A DNA stretch of 64,000 nucleotides from Betaproteobacteria bacterium. Its GTDB lineage: Bacteria > Pseudomonadota > Gammaproteobacteria > Burkholderiales > Thiobacillaceae. Where the stretch lies: contig JACRAU010000004.1 of NCBI GenBank assembly GCA_016234655.1, forward strand, positions 62,001 through 126,000, written 5' to 3'. Of the stretch, positions 45,099-54,583 are shown in pieces; position 1 is the first letter of the stretch, and each line of letters opens with the position of its first letter. The translations under genes and the position numbers were made by a program. The notes beneath the pieces were generated by a model. It was given only the letters and a program-made list of their open reading frames with translations. It had not been told where the DNA came from and did not search any database.

Positions 45099-45539
45099 TC
45101 AAGACATCAATACGCCCACCGGGTAACCCATCTCGCGCAGGCGGCCGAAGGTCTCGTCCATTTTGTCCGTCCGCTCCCGGTCCGAGCCGATCAGCACGAC
45201 CGATATCTGCCGGCGCCTTTGCACGTAACGCAGGGTTTCCTCTTCCAAATCCCCTTCCGTGCTGGTCAGGCGGTAATCGATGCCCGCGCTCTCCAAGGCC
45301 TGAAGGAATTTGCCGAGGGCCTGTAGCGGCTCCTTCGGCGGCGAGATCATCAGGATATCCATGCGATGGGTGATTTGCCGGCACAGCTGCACCACGGAAG
45401 ACAAGGTCTCCCGCTTCAATCGCTCGCCATCCAAGGCGAGCAATGCCACGCCCTTCCCTAAAGGCCTACCGGCCGCCACCGCCTGTTCCGGCCTCGGCAA
45501 CGCAGTTTGCGCCGAACCGAGTATTGCGCCATGCGCCAT
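45099..45539 (-). CDS. Hypothetical protein, Rossmann-like (universal-stress-like)
   Basis: A 146-residue cytoplasmic protein with alternating strand/helix segments (GVALLALDGERLKRETLSSV, MDILMISPP, ISVVLIGSDRERTD, GYPVGVLM) recalling the universal stress / Rossmann-like fold, but no ATP-binding motif is evident. Ribosome site AAGGGGAT. It follows a PilZ-like gene by 11 bp and converges with the HD-GYP gene, so it may belong to the same signalling group. Family not securely assigned. Confidence 0.6.
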   Translation of the reverse strand: MAHGAILGSAQTALPRPEQAVAAGRPLGKGVALLALDGERLKRETLSSVVQLCRQITHRMDILMISPPKEPLQALGKFLQALESAGIDYRLTSTEGDLEEETLRYVQRRRQISVVLIGSDRERTDKMDETFGRLREMGYPVGVLMS

Positions 45540-45550
45540 CCCGATCCCCT

Positions 45551-45817
45551 TCACCAGGTAACCGCGATACCGTGGACATCGTTGTGCACCACCTTGGCTG
45601 GCAGCACCCCAAGCGAATCGCCCGGCAACAAACGTTGGTAATCGTCTATCTGAATCTCCGTCCCAACCGGAAAAGAAATACCCCCGTGCCCCAGCAACAT
45701 GGTGCTCCGGCTGATGTCTTGCACACGATAAAGACCGATCTTCCGGCCAGCATAACGTACCGCCACCGCCGGATAACCCGCCATCGGCCTCCAATCACCA
45801 CTCCTGGTCCGAACCAT
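45551..45817 (-). CDS. PilZ-like small protein
   Basis: An 88-residue beta-rich protein resembling a PilZ domain: RVQDISRSTMLLGHGG stands where PilZ has (D/N)xSxxG, and the ending VVHNDVHGIAVTW resembles the closing strand. The usual RxxxR loop is not clear and the final Gly of the SxxG motif is Met/Leu, so c-di-GMP binding is doubtful. Ribosome site AGAGGAGG seven bases before the ATG. First of a two-gene unit; the 163-bp gap upstream is AT-rich and includes the palindrome TTAATTGAATTAA. Confidence 0.6.
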   Translation of the reverse strand: MVRTRSGDWRPMAGYPAVAVRYAGRKIGLYRVQDISRSTMLLGHGGISFPVGTEIQIDDYQRLLPGDSLGVLPAKVVHNDVHGIAVTW

Positions 45818-45980
45818 CGCTTATCCTCCTCTAATTTACGGCATGCTTCGTCCGCTTCAATGGGCCGATATCGTTTCTCGGGCCGGCCCACGGCTCTCGG
45901 CTGCACGCACTATGCTTCAAGCTAGTTGAAGGATAAGGGCTGTCAATTAAACATTTTTTACGATCAAGTGCTTAATTGAA

Positions 45981-47144
45981 TTAATCGTCCGAATCGGATA
46001 AGAACATCTGCAACAACTCATTCAAAAAACGGCGCCCGAGCAAGGTCGGCACAATGTCTTGCGCATCGCGAACGATCAAACCGCGCGCCTCGGCCTCGGC
46101 CAGGACCGGCTCCACGCGGCCAAGCGGCAGCCCCGTGCGCTGCTGGAACAGGCGCGCATCGAAACCCTCGTTCAGCCGCAAGGCATTCATCATGAACTCG
46201 AACGCCAGTTCGGCGGTGCCAAGCCGCCGCTCGTCCGCGATCGCCTCGGGCGTGCCCGCCTTGGCCAAATAATCGTCCGGGTGCTTGGTCCTCGCCTGAC
46301 GCACGATCCGATCGTGAAACGACAACTTGGCATGGGCGCCGGCCCCGATGCCGAGATAGTCGCCGAACAGCCAGTAATTCAGGTTGTGCCGGCACTCGCT
46401 GCCCGGCCGGGCGAAGGCCGAGGTCTCGTAGTGCCGATAACCCGCATCCATCAGCATGGCCTCGATCCGTTCCTGCATGTCGGCCGCCGCCTCGTCGCCG
46501 GGCAGGCTGGGCGGCTTGGCGGCGAAGGCGGTGTTGGCTTCCAGTGTCAGGTGATAGGCCGACAGATGCCGTGGCCCCAAGGCGATGGCCTGGCGCAGAT
46601 CGGCCTCGGCCTGGGCCAAGCTCTGGCCCGGCAAGGCATACATAAGATCGAGGTTGACGCTGTCGAACAGCGCTATCGCCGATTCGGCCGCATGAATCGC
46701 CTCGGCCGCGCTATGAATACGACCCAGAGCGTGCAAATGCGCGTCGCTGAAACTCTGTATACCGAGTGAGAGCCGATTCACTCCAGCATCGCGGAAACCC
46801 TTGAAGCGCTCGCGCTCGAAGGTACCGGGGTTGGCCTCCAGCGTGATCTCGGCCAGAGGATTGAGCCGGGTCAGCGTACGTACCTGGGTCAGGATGGCGT
46901 CTATCGCCTCGGGCGAGAATAGGCTGGGCGTGCCGCCGCCGAAGAACACCGCCTCGATGGGCCGGCCCCATATCGAAGGCAGGGCGAATTCCAGGTCACG
47001 CGTCAGCGCCTCGACGTAGGCCGCTTCCGGCAGATCAGCGCGCAGGCCGTGCGAATTGAAGTCGCAGTAGGGACACTTGCGCACGCACCATGGGATATGG
47101 ATGTAGAGGGTGAGCGGCGGCGGCGCGATGAGGCCGCCGGGCAT
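45981..47144 (-). CDS. hemW: Radical SAM haem chaperone HemW
   Basis: A radical SAM protein that delivers haem to respiratory enzymes (formerly classed as HemN-like). The 387-residue product has the 4Fe-4S motif WCVRKCPYC (Cx3Cx2C), the VFFGGGTPSLF segment, and the HemW signature HNLNYW (HNxxYW). The start is the ATG opening MPGGLIAPP; a TTG seven codons upstream overlapping the rdgB stop is possible. It is the last gene of rph-rdgB-hemW. Confidence 0.92.
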   Translation of the reverse strand: MPGGLIAPPPLTLYIHIPWCVRKCPYCDFNSHGLRADLPEAAYVEALTRDLEFALPSIWGRPIEAVFFGGGTPSLFSPEAIDAILTQVRTLTRLNPLAEITLEANPGTFERERFKGFRDAGVNRLSLGIQSFSDAHLHALGRIHSAAEAIHAAESAIALFDSVNLDLMYALPGQSLAQAEADLRQAIALGPRHLSAYHLTLEANTAFAAKPPSLPGDEAAADMQERIEAMLMDAGYRHYETSAFARPGSECRHNLNYWLFGDYLGIGAGAHAKLSFHDRIVRQARTKHPDDYLAKAGTPEAIADERRLGTAELAFEFMMNALRLNEGFDARLFQQRTGLPLGRVEPVLAEAEARGLIVRDAQDIVPTLLGRRFLNELLQMFLSDSDD

Positions 47145-47157
47145 TTGGATAACCGCG

Positions 47158-47751
47158 TCAGCCAAGCTGCTTCAACTTCTCCACCAGGGTACGCAAGGCC
47201 TGGCCGCGATGACTGATCGCGTTCTTATCGTCCGCCGGCAATTCGGCCCCGGTCTTGCCCAACTCGGGCAGCAGGAAATACGGGTCGTAACCGAAGCCGC
47301 CGGAGCCGCGCGGCGTGTCGATGATCTCGCCGTGCCAGGCACCCTCGGCGATGATCGGCTGCGGGTCGTCGGCGTAGCGGACGAAGACCATCACGCAGTA
47401 GTAATGGGCCTTGCGATTGGCCTGGCCCTGCAAGGCCTCGATCAGCTTCTGGTTGTTGCGCTCGTCCGATTTCGGTTCGCCGGCATAGCGCGCGGAATAG
47501 ACGCCGGGCGCGCCGTTCAGCGCGTCGACGCAGATGCCGGAATCGTCGGCCAGCGCCGGCAGCCCGGTATGCGCCGAGGCATGGCGTGCCTTGGCGATGC
47601 AGTTCTCGACGAAGGTGACGTGCGGCTCGGGGCACTCGGGCACGCCGAAGGCGCCCTGCGGCTGGGCCTCGATACCGAGCGGCCCGAGGATACGGCCGAT
47701 CTCGCGCAGCTTGCCCGTGTTGTTGGAGGCGATCACCACCTTCTTGCTCAT
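47158..47751 (-). CDS. rdgB: Non-canonical purine NTP pyrophosphatase (RdgB/HAM1)
   Basis: Removes ITP, XTP and dITP from the nucleotide pool. The 197-residue product has the family motifs IASNNTGKLREI, ALADDSGICVDAL and SGGFGYDPYF, plus SHRGQAL near the end. Follows rph by 3 bp on the same strand. Length normal. An upstream ribosome site AGGAGT-like sequence precedes the ATG (complementary strand: CAAGGAGTAGACG). Confidence 0.95.
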   Translation of the reverse strand: MSKKVVIASNNTGKLREIGRILGPLGIEAQPQGAFGVPECPEPHVTFVENCIAKARHASAHTGLPALADDSGICVDALNGAPGVYSARYAGEPKSDERNNQKLIEALQGQANRKAHYYCVMVFVRYADDPQPIIAEGAWHGEIIDTPRGSGGFGYDPYFLLPELGKTGAELPADDKNAISHRGQALRTLVEKLKQLG

Positions 47752-47754
47752 CGT

Positions 47755-48486
47755 CTACTCCTTGATCGCCGCTTGCTGCTTGTCCACCAATTGGCCGATG
47801 CCGGCCTGGGCCAGATTGAGCAGGGCCTCCAGTTCGGCCCGGCTGAACGGCGCGCCCTCGGCCGTGCCCTGCACCTCGATGATGCCGCCGGAGCCGGTCA
47901 TCACCACATTCATGTCGGTGTCGCAGTCCGAATCTTCGACGTAGTCGAGGTCAAGCACCGGCACGCCTTTGTAGACGCCGACCGACACCGCCGCCACCGG
48001 CTCGCGGATCACCGAGGCGGGCAGCTTGCCTTCTTTCACCAGCCATTCGATCGCGTCGTGCACCGCGACATAGGCGCCGGTGATGCTGGCGGTGCGGGTG
48101 CCGCCGTCGGCCTGGATCACGTCGCAATCGATGTGGATGGTGCGCTCGCCCAGCTTGGCCAGGTCGACCACCGCGCGCAGGCTGCGGCCGATCAGGCGCT
48201 GGATCTCCTGGGTGCGGCCGCTCTGCTTGCCGCGCGCCGCCTCGCGGTCGCCCCGGGTGTGGGTGGCGCGCGGCAGCATGCCGTATTCGGCGGTGAGCCA
48301 GCCGCCGCCCGTGCCTTTGACATGGAACGGCACCTTCTCCAGCACGCTGGCGGTGCAGATGACCTTGGTGTCTCCGCACTCGATCAGCACCGAGCCTTCG
48401 GCGTGCTTGGTGTAGCGGCGGGTGATGCGGATGGCGCGCAGGGCGTCGGCGGCACGGCCCGAGGGCCGCTGGATCGTCGTATTCAT
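47755..48486 (-). CDS. rph: Ribonuclease PH
   Basis: A 3'-to-5' phosphorolytic exoribonuclease that trims tRNA 3' ends. The 243-residue product contains [48 protein letters not shown] and [20 protein letters not shown]-type segments, matching RNase PH. The start [10 protein letters not shown] is normal. It heads the run rph-rdgB-hemW, with the kinase-phosphatase genes upstream. Confidence 0.96.
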   Translation of the reverse strand: MNTTIQRPSGRAADALRAIRITRRYTKHAEGSVLIECGDTKVICTASVLEKVPFHVKGTGGGWLTAEYGMLPRATHTRGDREAARGKQSGRTQEIQRLIGRSLRAVVDLAKLGERTIHIDCDVIQADGGTRTASITGAYVAVHDAIEWLVKEGKLPASVIREPVAAVSVGVYKGVPVLDLDYVEDSDCDTDMNVVMTGSGGIIEVQGTAEGAPFSRAELEALLNLAQAGIGQLVDKQQAAIKE

Positions 48487-48516
48487 CGGGAAACTCGCTG
48501 TGTCGAAGCCGCGATT

Positions 48517-49269
48517 CTAACCGACCGCCGGTTCCGGGCCATAACGCAGGGCCAGCACGGACAGGTTGTCGCAATGCGCGCCGCCGCGCTGCTCGGCCAG
48601 GTCCATCAAGCGGGGCACGGCCTGTTGCAAGGGCCTGGCCTTGAGTTCGGCCAGCATCTCCTCCGGCGTCAGGGTGCCCCAAAAGCCGTCGCTGCATAGC
48701 AGCAGCAAGTCGCCTTCGTGCAAGGGCGTGGCGTCCGACATCTCGATGTCGGGCAGCATCGTGCCGCCGACCGCGTTGTACAGGAAGTTGCGCCCGGCCT
48801 TTTGCTCAGCCTCGTCGGCGCTGAAGATGCCGCGGTCGATCAAGTCCTGCACCAGGGAGTGATCGCGGGTATGCATGCGGAGTCGGTCGCGATCGAAGTG
48901 GTACAGGCGCGAATCGCCGACATGCGCCCAGGTCGCCATGTCCTCTTGCACGATGCAGGCCACGCAGGTGGTACGCGGCGGCTCGGGCATGTCCGCCTCG
49001 AGCGCATGGACGTTGATCGCATCGTGCGCGGCATAGATCGCGTCGAGCAGAAAGCCAGAAGGGTCGGCCACCAAAGGCCGCGCCTCTTCGTTGAACATGC
49101 GGCCCAGAGTATCGACCGTCAACTGCGAGGCCACCTCGCCATGGGCATGGCCGCCCATGCCGTCGGCCACCGCCAGGACCAAGGCCGCCTCGCTCTGGGC
49201 ATAGAGCAGGCGATCTTCGTTGTAGGGTCGGCCGCCCTTGCGGCTGGCCTGATAGATACCGTATTTCAT
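48517..49269 (-). CDS. PP2C-family protein phosphatase
   Basis: A 250-residue Ser/Thr phosphatase. The metal-binding motifs are complete: RPYNEDR, VADGMGGHAHGE, AHVGDSRLYHF, LCSDGFWG and CDNLSVL. It overlaps the stop of the kinase gene (ATGA at 49266-49269), so the pair is translationally coupled and probably acts on the same targets. A GTG two codons upstream is an alternative start. This kinase/phosphatase pair sits beside yicC in several betaproteobacteria (from memory). Confidence 0.92.
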   Translation of the reverse strand: MKYGIYQASRKGGRPYNEDRLLYAQSEAALVLAVADGMGGHAHGEVASQLTVDTLGRMFNEEARPLVADPSGFLLDAIYAAHDAINVHALEADMPEPPRTTCVACIVQEDMATWAHVGDSRLYHFDRDRLRMHTRDHSLVQDLIDRGIFSADEAEQKAGRNFLYNAVGGTMLPDIEMSDATPLHEGDLLLLCSDGFWGTLTPEEMLAELKARPLQQAVPRLMDLAEQRGGAHCDNLSVLALRYGPEPAVG

Positions 49270-50210
49270 TGCCACCCCATTCGAGCACGCAGGATCGCCA
49301 GCAGATCGGGCTTAGCCTGCTGCCGCGCCAATTCCACCAGGCGCTTTTGCACCGTGAACACGCTCTGCGGCCGGTCGACGTCCGGCAGCCGCAACATCTC
49401 ATCGATCAGATTCAAGAAACCCTCCGAATAAAAATCCGCGTAGGAACGCGCCACCGGCACCATCTCGTCCGCCTCCAGCCGCTTGTCGGCCGGCGGCGGC
49501 CCGCACCTGGCGATGCAGGCATACAGGCTGGCGCCGATGGCATAGATGTCGGTCCACGGCCCCATGCGGTCGCGCTGCTTATAGAGTTCCGGCGCGGCGA
49601 AGCCCGGCGTATACATCGGCGCGATCGCCGTCGGGCCGTGGGCCAAGGCCTGGCGCGCCGAGCCGAAATCGATCAGCACCGGCGAGCCGTCGGTGCGGAT
49701 GAAGATGTTGCCCGGCTTGATGTCGAGGTGCAGCAGTTTGCGCGCATGTACCTCGCGCAGGCCGTTGAGCAAGTGGATAAATAGCGTCGTGACCACCGGT
49801 TCGGGCAAGGCCGCCGGATCGGCATGGATCAGCCGATGCAGGGTGTCGCCCTGCTCGTAGCGCATCGCCATATAGACCGTGTTGTTGGCGCGGAAGAAAT
49901 TCAACACCCGCACCACGTTCGGGTGGCTTAGATTGGCCAGCGCGCGGCCTTCCTCGAAGAAACAGCGCATGCCATAGCGAAAGGCGCCCTGATCGGCCTC
50001 GGTGATCGGCTGCACGCCGCCGTCCGGCTGGCGCGCGACCACGCCGACCGGCAGATACTCCTTCAACGCAACCGGCTGGCCCTGCCCGTCATGCGCCAGA
50101 TAAACCAGACCGAAACCGCCGCCGCTGATCTTGTGCTGGATGGTATAGCCTTCGAGCCGGAAACCTGCCGGTAGCGGATCGGTGGGGGATGCTGTCGATT
50201 GAGCGGCCAT
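49266..50210 (-). CDS. Serine/threonine protein kinase (Hanks type, non-RD)
   Basis: A 314-residue cytoplasmic kinase without membrane segment. The glycine loop is SGGGFGLVYLA, the ATP lysine Lys50 lies in VALKEYLP, the catalytic loop reads LLHLDIKPGNIF, and the metal-binding DFG is in LIDFGSARQ. HLD in place of HRD makes it a non-RD kinase, usually not controlled by activation-loop phosphorylation. An APE-like motif is FAAPELY. Coupled with the PP2C gene after it and divergent from yicC. Substrates unknown. Confidence 0.92.
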   Translation of the reverse strand: MAAQSTASPTDPLPAGFRLEGYTIQHKISGGGFGLVYLAHDGQGQPVALKEYLPVGVVARQPDGGVQPITEADQGAFRYGMRCFFEEGRALANLSHPNVVRVLNFFRANNTVYMAMRYEQGDTLHRLIHADPAALPEPVVTTLFIHLLNGLREVHARKLLHLDIKPGNIFIRTDGSPVLIDFGSARQALAHGPTAIAPMYTPGFAAPELYKQRDRMGPWTDIYAIGASLYACIARCGPPPADKRLEADEMVPVARSYADFYSEGFLNLIDEMLRLPDVDRPQSVFTVQKRLVELARQQAKPDLLAILRARMGWQ

Positions 50211-50257
50211 AGGGGTAATATGCCTGCCCTATTCGTATTTCAGCAAGGATAACAAAG

Positions 50258-51130
50258 GTGGCTGCATTGCACAGCATGACCGGCTATGCCCAGGCCGTGG
50301 CCGAGTTGCCGGCCGGCAACCTCTCCCTGGAATTGCGCGCGGTCAACTCGCGCTTTCTCGAACTCAACTTCCGCATGGGCGAGGAGTTCCGCAGCCTCGA
50401 CCCCGCCCTGCGCGAACGCATCGGCGACAAGGTCAAGCGCGGCAAGCTCGAATGCCGCATCAACTTCAACGCCAACGAGGGCGCCGGCCTGCCGGACCGG
50501 CTCGACGGCGAGGTGCTGGCCAAGCTCGCCCGCCTAAGCGAACAGGCCTTGCAGGCCCTCCCCGACGCCCGCCCGCTGTCGGCCGCCGACATCCTGCGCT
50601 GGCCCGGCATATTGGGCCAACAGACGCTGGACATCGAGGCCCTGCAAGCCACCCTGCTCAAATTGCTGGACCAGGCCCTGGCCGACTTCAACCAAAGCCG
50701 GGCACGCGAAGGCGACAAGCTCAAGGCCGTGCTGCTCGACCGGGTCGGCGCGATCCGCAAGCAGGTCGCCACGCTGCGGCCGAAGGCGCCGGCCATCGTC
50801 GCCGCCTACCAAGAAAAACTGACCCGCCGCATCGAGGAACTCATGGCCAGCCCCGACCCCGAGCGCCTGATGCAAGAGGTCGCGCTGTTCGCGCAGAAGG
50901 CCGACGTCGACGAGGAACTCGACCGCCTGGAAACGCACCTGACCGAGGTGGAACGCGTGCTCTCGGCCGGTGGCGCCGCCGGCAAGCGCCTGGATTTCCT
51001 GATGCAGGAACTCAACCGCGAGGCCAATACCCTGGGCTCCAAGGCCGCCGCCAACGACCTGTCGCAGACCGCAGTCGAACTCAAGGTGCTGATCGAGCAA
51101 ATGCGCGAGCAGATTCAAAATATCGAATAA
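50258..51130 (+). CDS. YicC-family endoribonuclease
   Basis: A 290-residue protein of the YicC/YloC family, reported to be an endoribonuclease in RNA turnover. Conserved blocks: SMTGYAQ at the N-terminus, LRAVNSRFLEL, RGKLECRI and, at the C-terminus, LDFLMQELNREANTLGSKA. Start is GTG at 50258 with AAGGATAAC upstream, seven codons before the family's usual SMTGYA. Directly followed by gmk (10 bp), as in many betaproteobacteria. Confidence 0.92.
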   Translation: MAALHSMTGYAQAVAELPAGNLSLELRAVNSRFLELNFRMGEEFRSLDPALRERIGDKVKRGKLECRINFNANEGAGLPDRLDGEVLAKLARLSEQALQALPDARPLSAADILRWPGILGQQTLDIEALQATLLKLLDQALADFNQSRAREGDKLKAVLLDRVGAIRKQVATLRPKAPAIVAAYQEKLTRRIEELMASPDPERLMQEVALFAQKADVDEELDRLETHLTEVERVLSAGGAAGKRLDFLMQELNREANTLGSKAAANDLSQTAVELKVLIEQMREQIQNIE

Positions 51131-51140
51131 GGAAACCGCC

Positions 51141-51755
51141 ATGGCCCAAGGCAATTTATTCATCGTCACCGCCCCGTCCGGCGCCGGCAAATCCAGCCTG
51201 GTCAAGGCCATGCTCGAGGCCGACCCCCTGCTCAAGCTGTCGATCTCCTACACCACCCGCGCGCCGCGGCCGGGCGAACAGAACGGCCGCGAATACCACT
51301 TCGTCGACCGCGCGCAGTTCCAGGCCATGCTCGACCGCAACGAGCTTCTGGAGAGCGCCGAGGTCTACGGCAACTGGTATGGCACTTCACAAGTCTGGAT
51401 TGAAAACGAGATGCGCTCCGGCCACGACATCATCCTGGAGATCGACTGGCAGGGCGCGCGCCAGGTGCGCAAGCTGATCCCCGGCGCGATCGGCATCTTC
51501 ATCCTGCCGCCCTCGGTCGAGGAACTGGAGCGACGGTTGTCCAATCGCGGCCAGGACAGCGCCGAGGTCATCGCCAAGCGGGTCGCCGCCGCGCACGAGG
51601 ACATCTCGCACGCGCAGGAGGCCGACTTCCTGGTGATCAACGACCGTTTCGACGACGCCTTGCAAGACCTGCTGGCGATCTGCCGCTGCCATCGGCTAGT
51701 TATGGCCAAGCAAGTCGAGCGTCATGCCGGTTTATTGTCTTCGCTGAGCCGCTAA
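51141..51755 (+). CDS. gmk: Guanylate kinase
   Basis: Phosphorylates GMP to GDP with ATP. The 204-residue product has the P-loop [11 protein letters not shown] and the GMP-binding features [11 protein letters not shown] and EYHFV, plus IDWQGARQV. Ribosome site AAGGAAACC. Cotranscribed with yicC and probably rpoZ-spoT, a standard proteobacterial order. Confidence 0.97.
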   Translation: MAQGNLFIVTAPSGAGKSSLVKAMLEADPLLKLSISYTTRAPRPGEQNGREYHFVDRAQFQAMLDRNELLESAEVYGNWYGTSQVWIENEMRSGHDIILEIDWQGARQVRKLIPGAIGIFILPPSVEELERRLSNRGQDSAEVIAKRVAAAHEDISHAQEADFLVINDRFDDALQDLLAICRCHRLVMAKQVERHAGLLSSLSR

Positions 51756-51823
51756 ACCCTCGCGTACACGGCCAATCGCGGCTAAAATCACAAACATTCG
51801 CCATTCCATCAGGAGCATCCATC

Positions 51824-52030
51824 ATGGCCCGCGTGACCGTAGACGACTGCATCGACCGCATCGGCAACCGTTTTGAAATGACCTTGGTCGCCGCCCAGCG
51901 CGCGCGCCAGATATCCATCGGCGCCACGCCCAAGGTCGAGGCCAACCGCGACAAGCCTGCCGTGCTGGCCCTGCGCGAGATCGCCGCCGGCCTGACCGGC
52001 ATGGAAGTGCTGCAAAAGACCTCTTCCTAA
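51824..52030 (+). CDS. rpoZ: RNA polymerase omega subunit
   Basis: The small RNA polymerase subunit that helps assembly of beta' and binds ppGpp together with it. The 68-residue product starts [19 protein letters not shown] and contains the AAQRARQI and [13 protein letters not shown] blocks of the family. The ATG has AGGAGC. A TAAAAT hexamer lies at 51783-51788. The spoT gene follows by 31 bp. Confidence 0.97.
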   Translation: MARVTVDDCIDRIGNRFEMTLVAAQRARQISIGATPKVEANRDKPAVLALREIAAGLTGMEVLQKTSS

Positions 52031-52061
52031 GCCTTCGGGCGGCTTTGGCTGCCCATGCTGT

Positions 52062-54200
52062 ATGCCCAAAGGCACCATTGCAGAAGTCACCGCCTATCTA
52101 AAGCCGTCCGACGCCGAAGCGGTAGTCAGCGCCTACGCCTTTTCCGAAAAGGCGCACGCCGGCCAGTTGCGTAAGGACGGCAGGCCCTACATCACCCACC
52201 CCCTGGCCGTCAGCGAAATCCTGGCCGATTGGCACATGGATGCGCAGACCCTGATGGCGGCGTTGCTGCACGACGTGGTCGAAGACACCGGCATCGCGCC
52301 GGAACAGATCGCCGAGGAATTCGGCGAGTCGGTCGCCAGCCTGGTGGTCGGCGTCACCAAGCTCGACCAGATCCAGTTCGAAACCAAGGCCCAGGCCCAG
52401 GCCGAAAACTTTCGCAAGATGCTGCTGGCCATGGCCCAGGACGTGCGGGTCATCCTGATCAAGCTGGCCGACCGCCTGCACAATATGCGCACCCTGGACG
52501 CGATGCGGCCGGACAAGCGTCAGCGCATCGCGCAGGAAACCCTGGACATCTATGCGCCCATCGCCAACCGGCTGGGCCTGAACAACCTCTACCGCGAGCT
52601 GGAAGACCTGGCCTTCATGCACCTGCACCCGACCCGCTACCGGGTACTGGAAAAGGCCGTGCAGGCGGCGCGCGGCAACCGCGACGAGACCCTGAACAAG
52701 ATCGGCCGCAACATCGAGGAAAAACTCAAAGAAAACGGCATCGCGGCCGATGTCTACGGCCGCGAGAAGCACCTGTACAGCGTCTACCGCAAGATGCAGG
52801 AGAAGAACCTGACCTTCTCCGAGGTGTTCGACATCTACGGCTTCCGCGTCATCGTCGACAAGATTTCCGACTGCTACCTGGCCCTCGGCACGCTACACGG
52901 CCTGTACAAGCCGATCCCCGGCAAGTTCAAGGACTACCTCGCGATCCCCAAGGCCAACGGCTACCAATCGCTGCACACCACGCTGTTCGGCCCCTTCGGC
53001 GCGCCGATCGAGGTGCAGATACGCACGCGCGACATGCACCGCGTGGCCGAGGCCGGCATCGCCTCGCACTGGGTCTACAAGACCGACGACAACACCCTGT
53101 CCGAGGTGCAGAAACACACCCACCAATGGTTGCAGAGCCTGCTCGACATCCAGGCCGACAGCCGAGACTCGGTGGAATTCCTCGAACACATAAAGATCGA
53201 CCTATTCCCGGACGAGGTCTACGTCTTCACGCCCAAGGGCAAGATCATGGCCCTGCCGCGCGGCGCCACCGTGGTCGATTTCGCCTACAACGTGCACACC
53301 GACATCGGCAACCGCTGTATCGCGGCCAAGATCAACGGCGAGTTCATGCCGCTATCGACGCCGCTCAGAAACGGCGACCGGGTCGAGATCGTCACCTCGG
53401 GCAGCGCCCACCCGAATCCGGCCTGGATCCATTTCGTGGTCACCGGCAAGGCCCGCGCCCATATCCGCAACGCGCTGAAGAAGACCCATCAATCCGAATC
53501 CGAGGCCCTGGGCCTGCAATTGCTCAACCAGGCGATACGCGGCCTGGGCGTCGAGCCGGTCGATATCATCGAGGCGCAGTGGGAACGGCTGGTCAAGGAA
53601 TCGGGCCGGGGCAAGGATGAAATCCTGTCCGACATCGGCCTGGGCAAGAAGCTCGGCGTCGTCGTCGCGCTGCAACTGCTGGCGCGCGAGACCGAAAACC
53701 AGGAGGAGCGCCGCCAAGCCGCGCCCATGCTGATCCACGGCGCCGAAGGCGTGGCCGTGCGTCTGGGCAAGTGCTGCCGGCCGATCCCGGGCGATCCGAT
53801 CATCGGCCAGATCAAGAAAGACCAGGGCCTGATCATCCACACCCACGACTGCTCGCATGTCCGCCATTACCGCGAAGACCCGGACAAATGGGTCAACGTC
53901 GAATGGTCACCGGACATCGAAAAGATGTTCGAGGTCGGCATCCGCATCATCGTCGCCAACAAGCGCGGCGTGCTGGCCACCGTCGCCGCCACCATCGCCA
54001 ACGAAGGCTCCGACATCGACAACGTCGACATGGACGAGCAGGACGGCGGCGCCTACACCGCGCTCTACTTCACCGTGCAGGTGCAAAACCGCGTACACCT
54101 GTCGCGCCTGATGCGCAGCCTGCGCGGTCTGCCCGAAGTGGTGCGCATCTACCGCATCAAGGGCCACGAAACCCGGCATAACAAACAGGAGCCAGTATGA
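52062..54200 (+). CDS. spoT: Bifunctional (p)ppGpp synthetase/hydrolase SpoT
   Basis: Controls the stringent response alarmone. The 712-residue product has the order: hydrolase HD domain with LLHDVVEDT intact, synthetase domain with [14 protein letters not shown] and the IYGFRVIVD strand, TGS domain ([17 protein letters not shown]), and a C-terminal ACT domain ([17 protein letters not shown]). The intact HD residues suggest a functional hydrolase. Start ATG at 52062 without strong ribosome site. Its stop overlaps the ridA start (ATGA). Confidence 0.95.
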   Translation: MPKGTIAEVTAYLKPSDAEAVVSAYAFSEKAHAGQLRKDGRPYITHPLAVSEILADWHMDAQTLMAALLHDVVEDTGIAPEQIAEEFGESVASLVVGVTKLDQIQFETKAQAQAENFRKMLLAMAQDVRVILIKLADRLHNMRTLDAMRPDKRQRIAQETLDIYAPIANRLGLNNLYRELEDLAFMHLHPTRYRVLEKAVQAARGNRDETLNKIGRNIEEKLKENGIAADVYGREKHLYSVYRKMQEKNLTFSEVFDIYGFRVIVDKISDCYLALGTLHGLYKPIPGKFKDYLAIPKANGYQSLHTTLFGPFGAPIEVQIRTRDMHRVAEAGIASHWVYKTDDNTLSEVQKHTHQWLQSLLDIQADSRDSVEFLEHIKIDLFPDEVYVFTPKGKIMALPRGATVVDFAYNVHTDIGNRCIAAKINGEFMPLSTPLRNGDRVEIVTSGSAHPNPAWIHFVVTGKARAHIRNALKKTHQSESEALGLQLLNQAIRGLGVEPVDIIEAQWERLVKESGRGKDEILSDIGLGKKLGVVVALQLLARETENQEERRQAAPMLIHGAEGVAVRLGKCCRPIPGDPIIGQIKKDQGLIIHTHDCSHVRHYREDPDKWVNVEWSPDIEKMFEVGIRIIVANKRGVLATVAATIANEGSDIDNVDMDEQDGGAYTALYFTVQVQNRVHLSRLMRSLRGLPEVVRIYRIKGHETRHNKQEPV

Positions 54201-54574
54201 GCAAGACCATCGTCAAGACCGACCAAGCCCCCGCCGCCATCGGCACCTATTCGCAGGCGGTCAAGGTCGGCAACACCGTGTATCTCTCGGGCCAGATCGG
54301 CCTCGACCCGGCCAGCATGCAAATGGTCGACGGCATCGAGGCGCAGATCCATCGCGTGTTCGCCAATCTGAAGGCCGTGGCCGAGGCCGCCGGCGGCAGC
54401 CTGGCCGACGTGGTCAAACTCAACGTCTTCCTCACCGACCTCGGCCACTTCGCCAAGGTCAACGAGATCATGGCGCAATACTTCGCCGAACCCTACCCCG
54501 CCCGCGCCGCCGTCGGTGTCAAGGAATTGCCGCGCGGCGCGCTGGTCGAGGCCGACGCCGTGATGGTGCTCTGA
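54197..54574 (+). CDS. ridA: RidA-family enamine/imine deaminase
   Basis: Hydrolyses reactive enamines/imines released by pyridoxal-phosphate enzymes. The 125-residue product has the family markers [34 protein letters not shown] and the Arg in [18 protein letters not shown]. Coupled to spoT through ATGA. Followed by recG in 9 bp. Length normal. Confidence 0.95.
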   Translation: MSKTIVKTDQAPAAIGTYSQAVKVGNTVYLSGQIGLDPASMQMVDGIEAQIHRVFANLKAVAEAAGGSLADVVKLNVFLTDLGHFAKVNEIMAQYFAEPYPARAAVGVKELPRGALVEADAVMVL

Positions 54575-54583
54575 CGCTGCACG

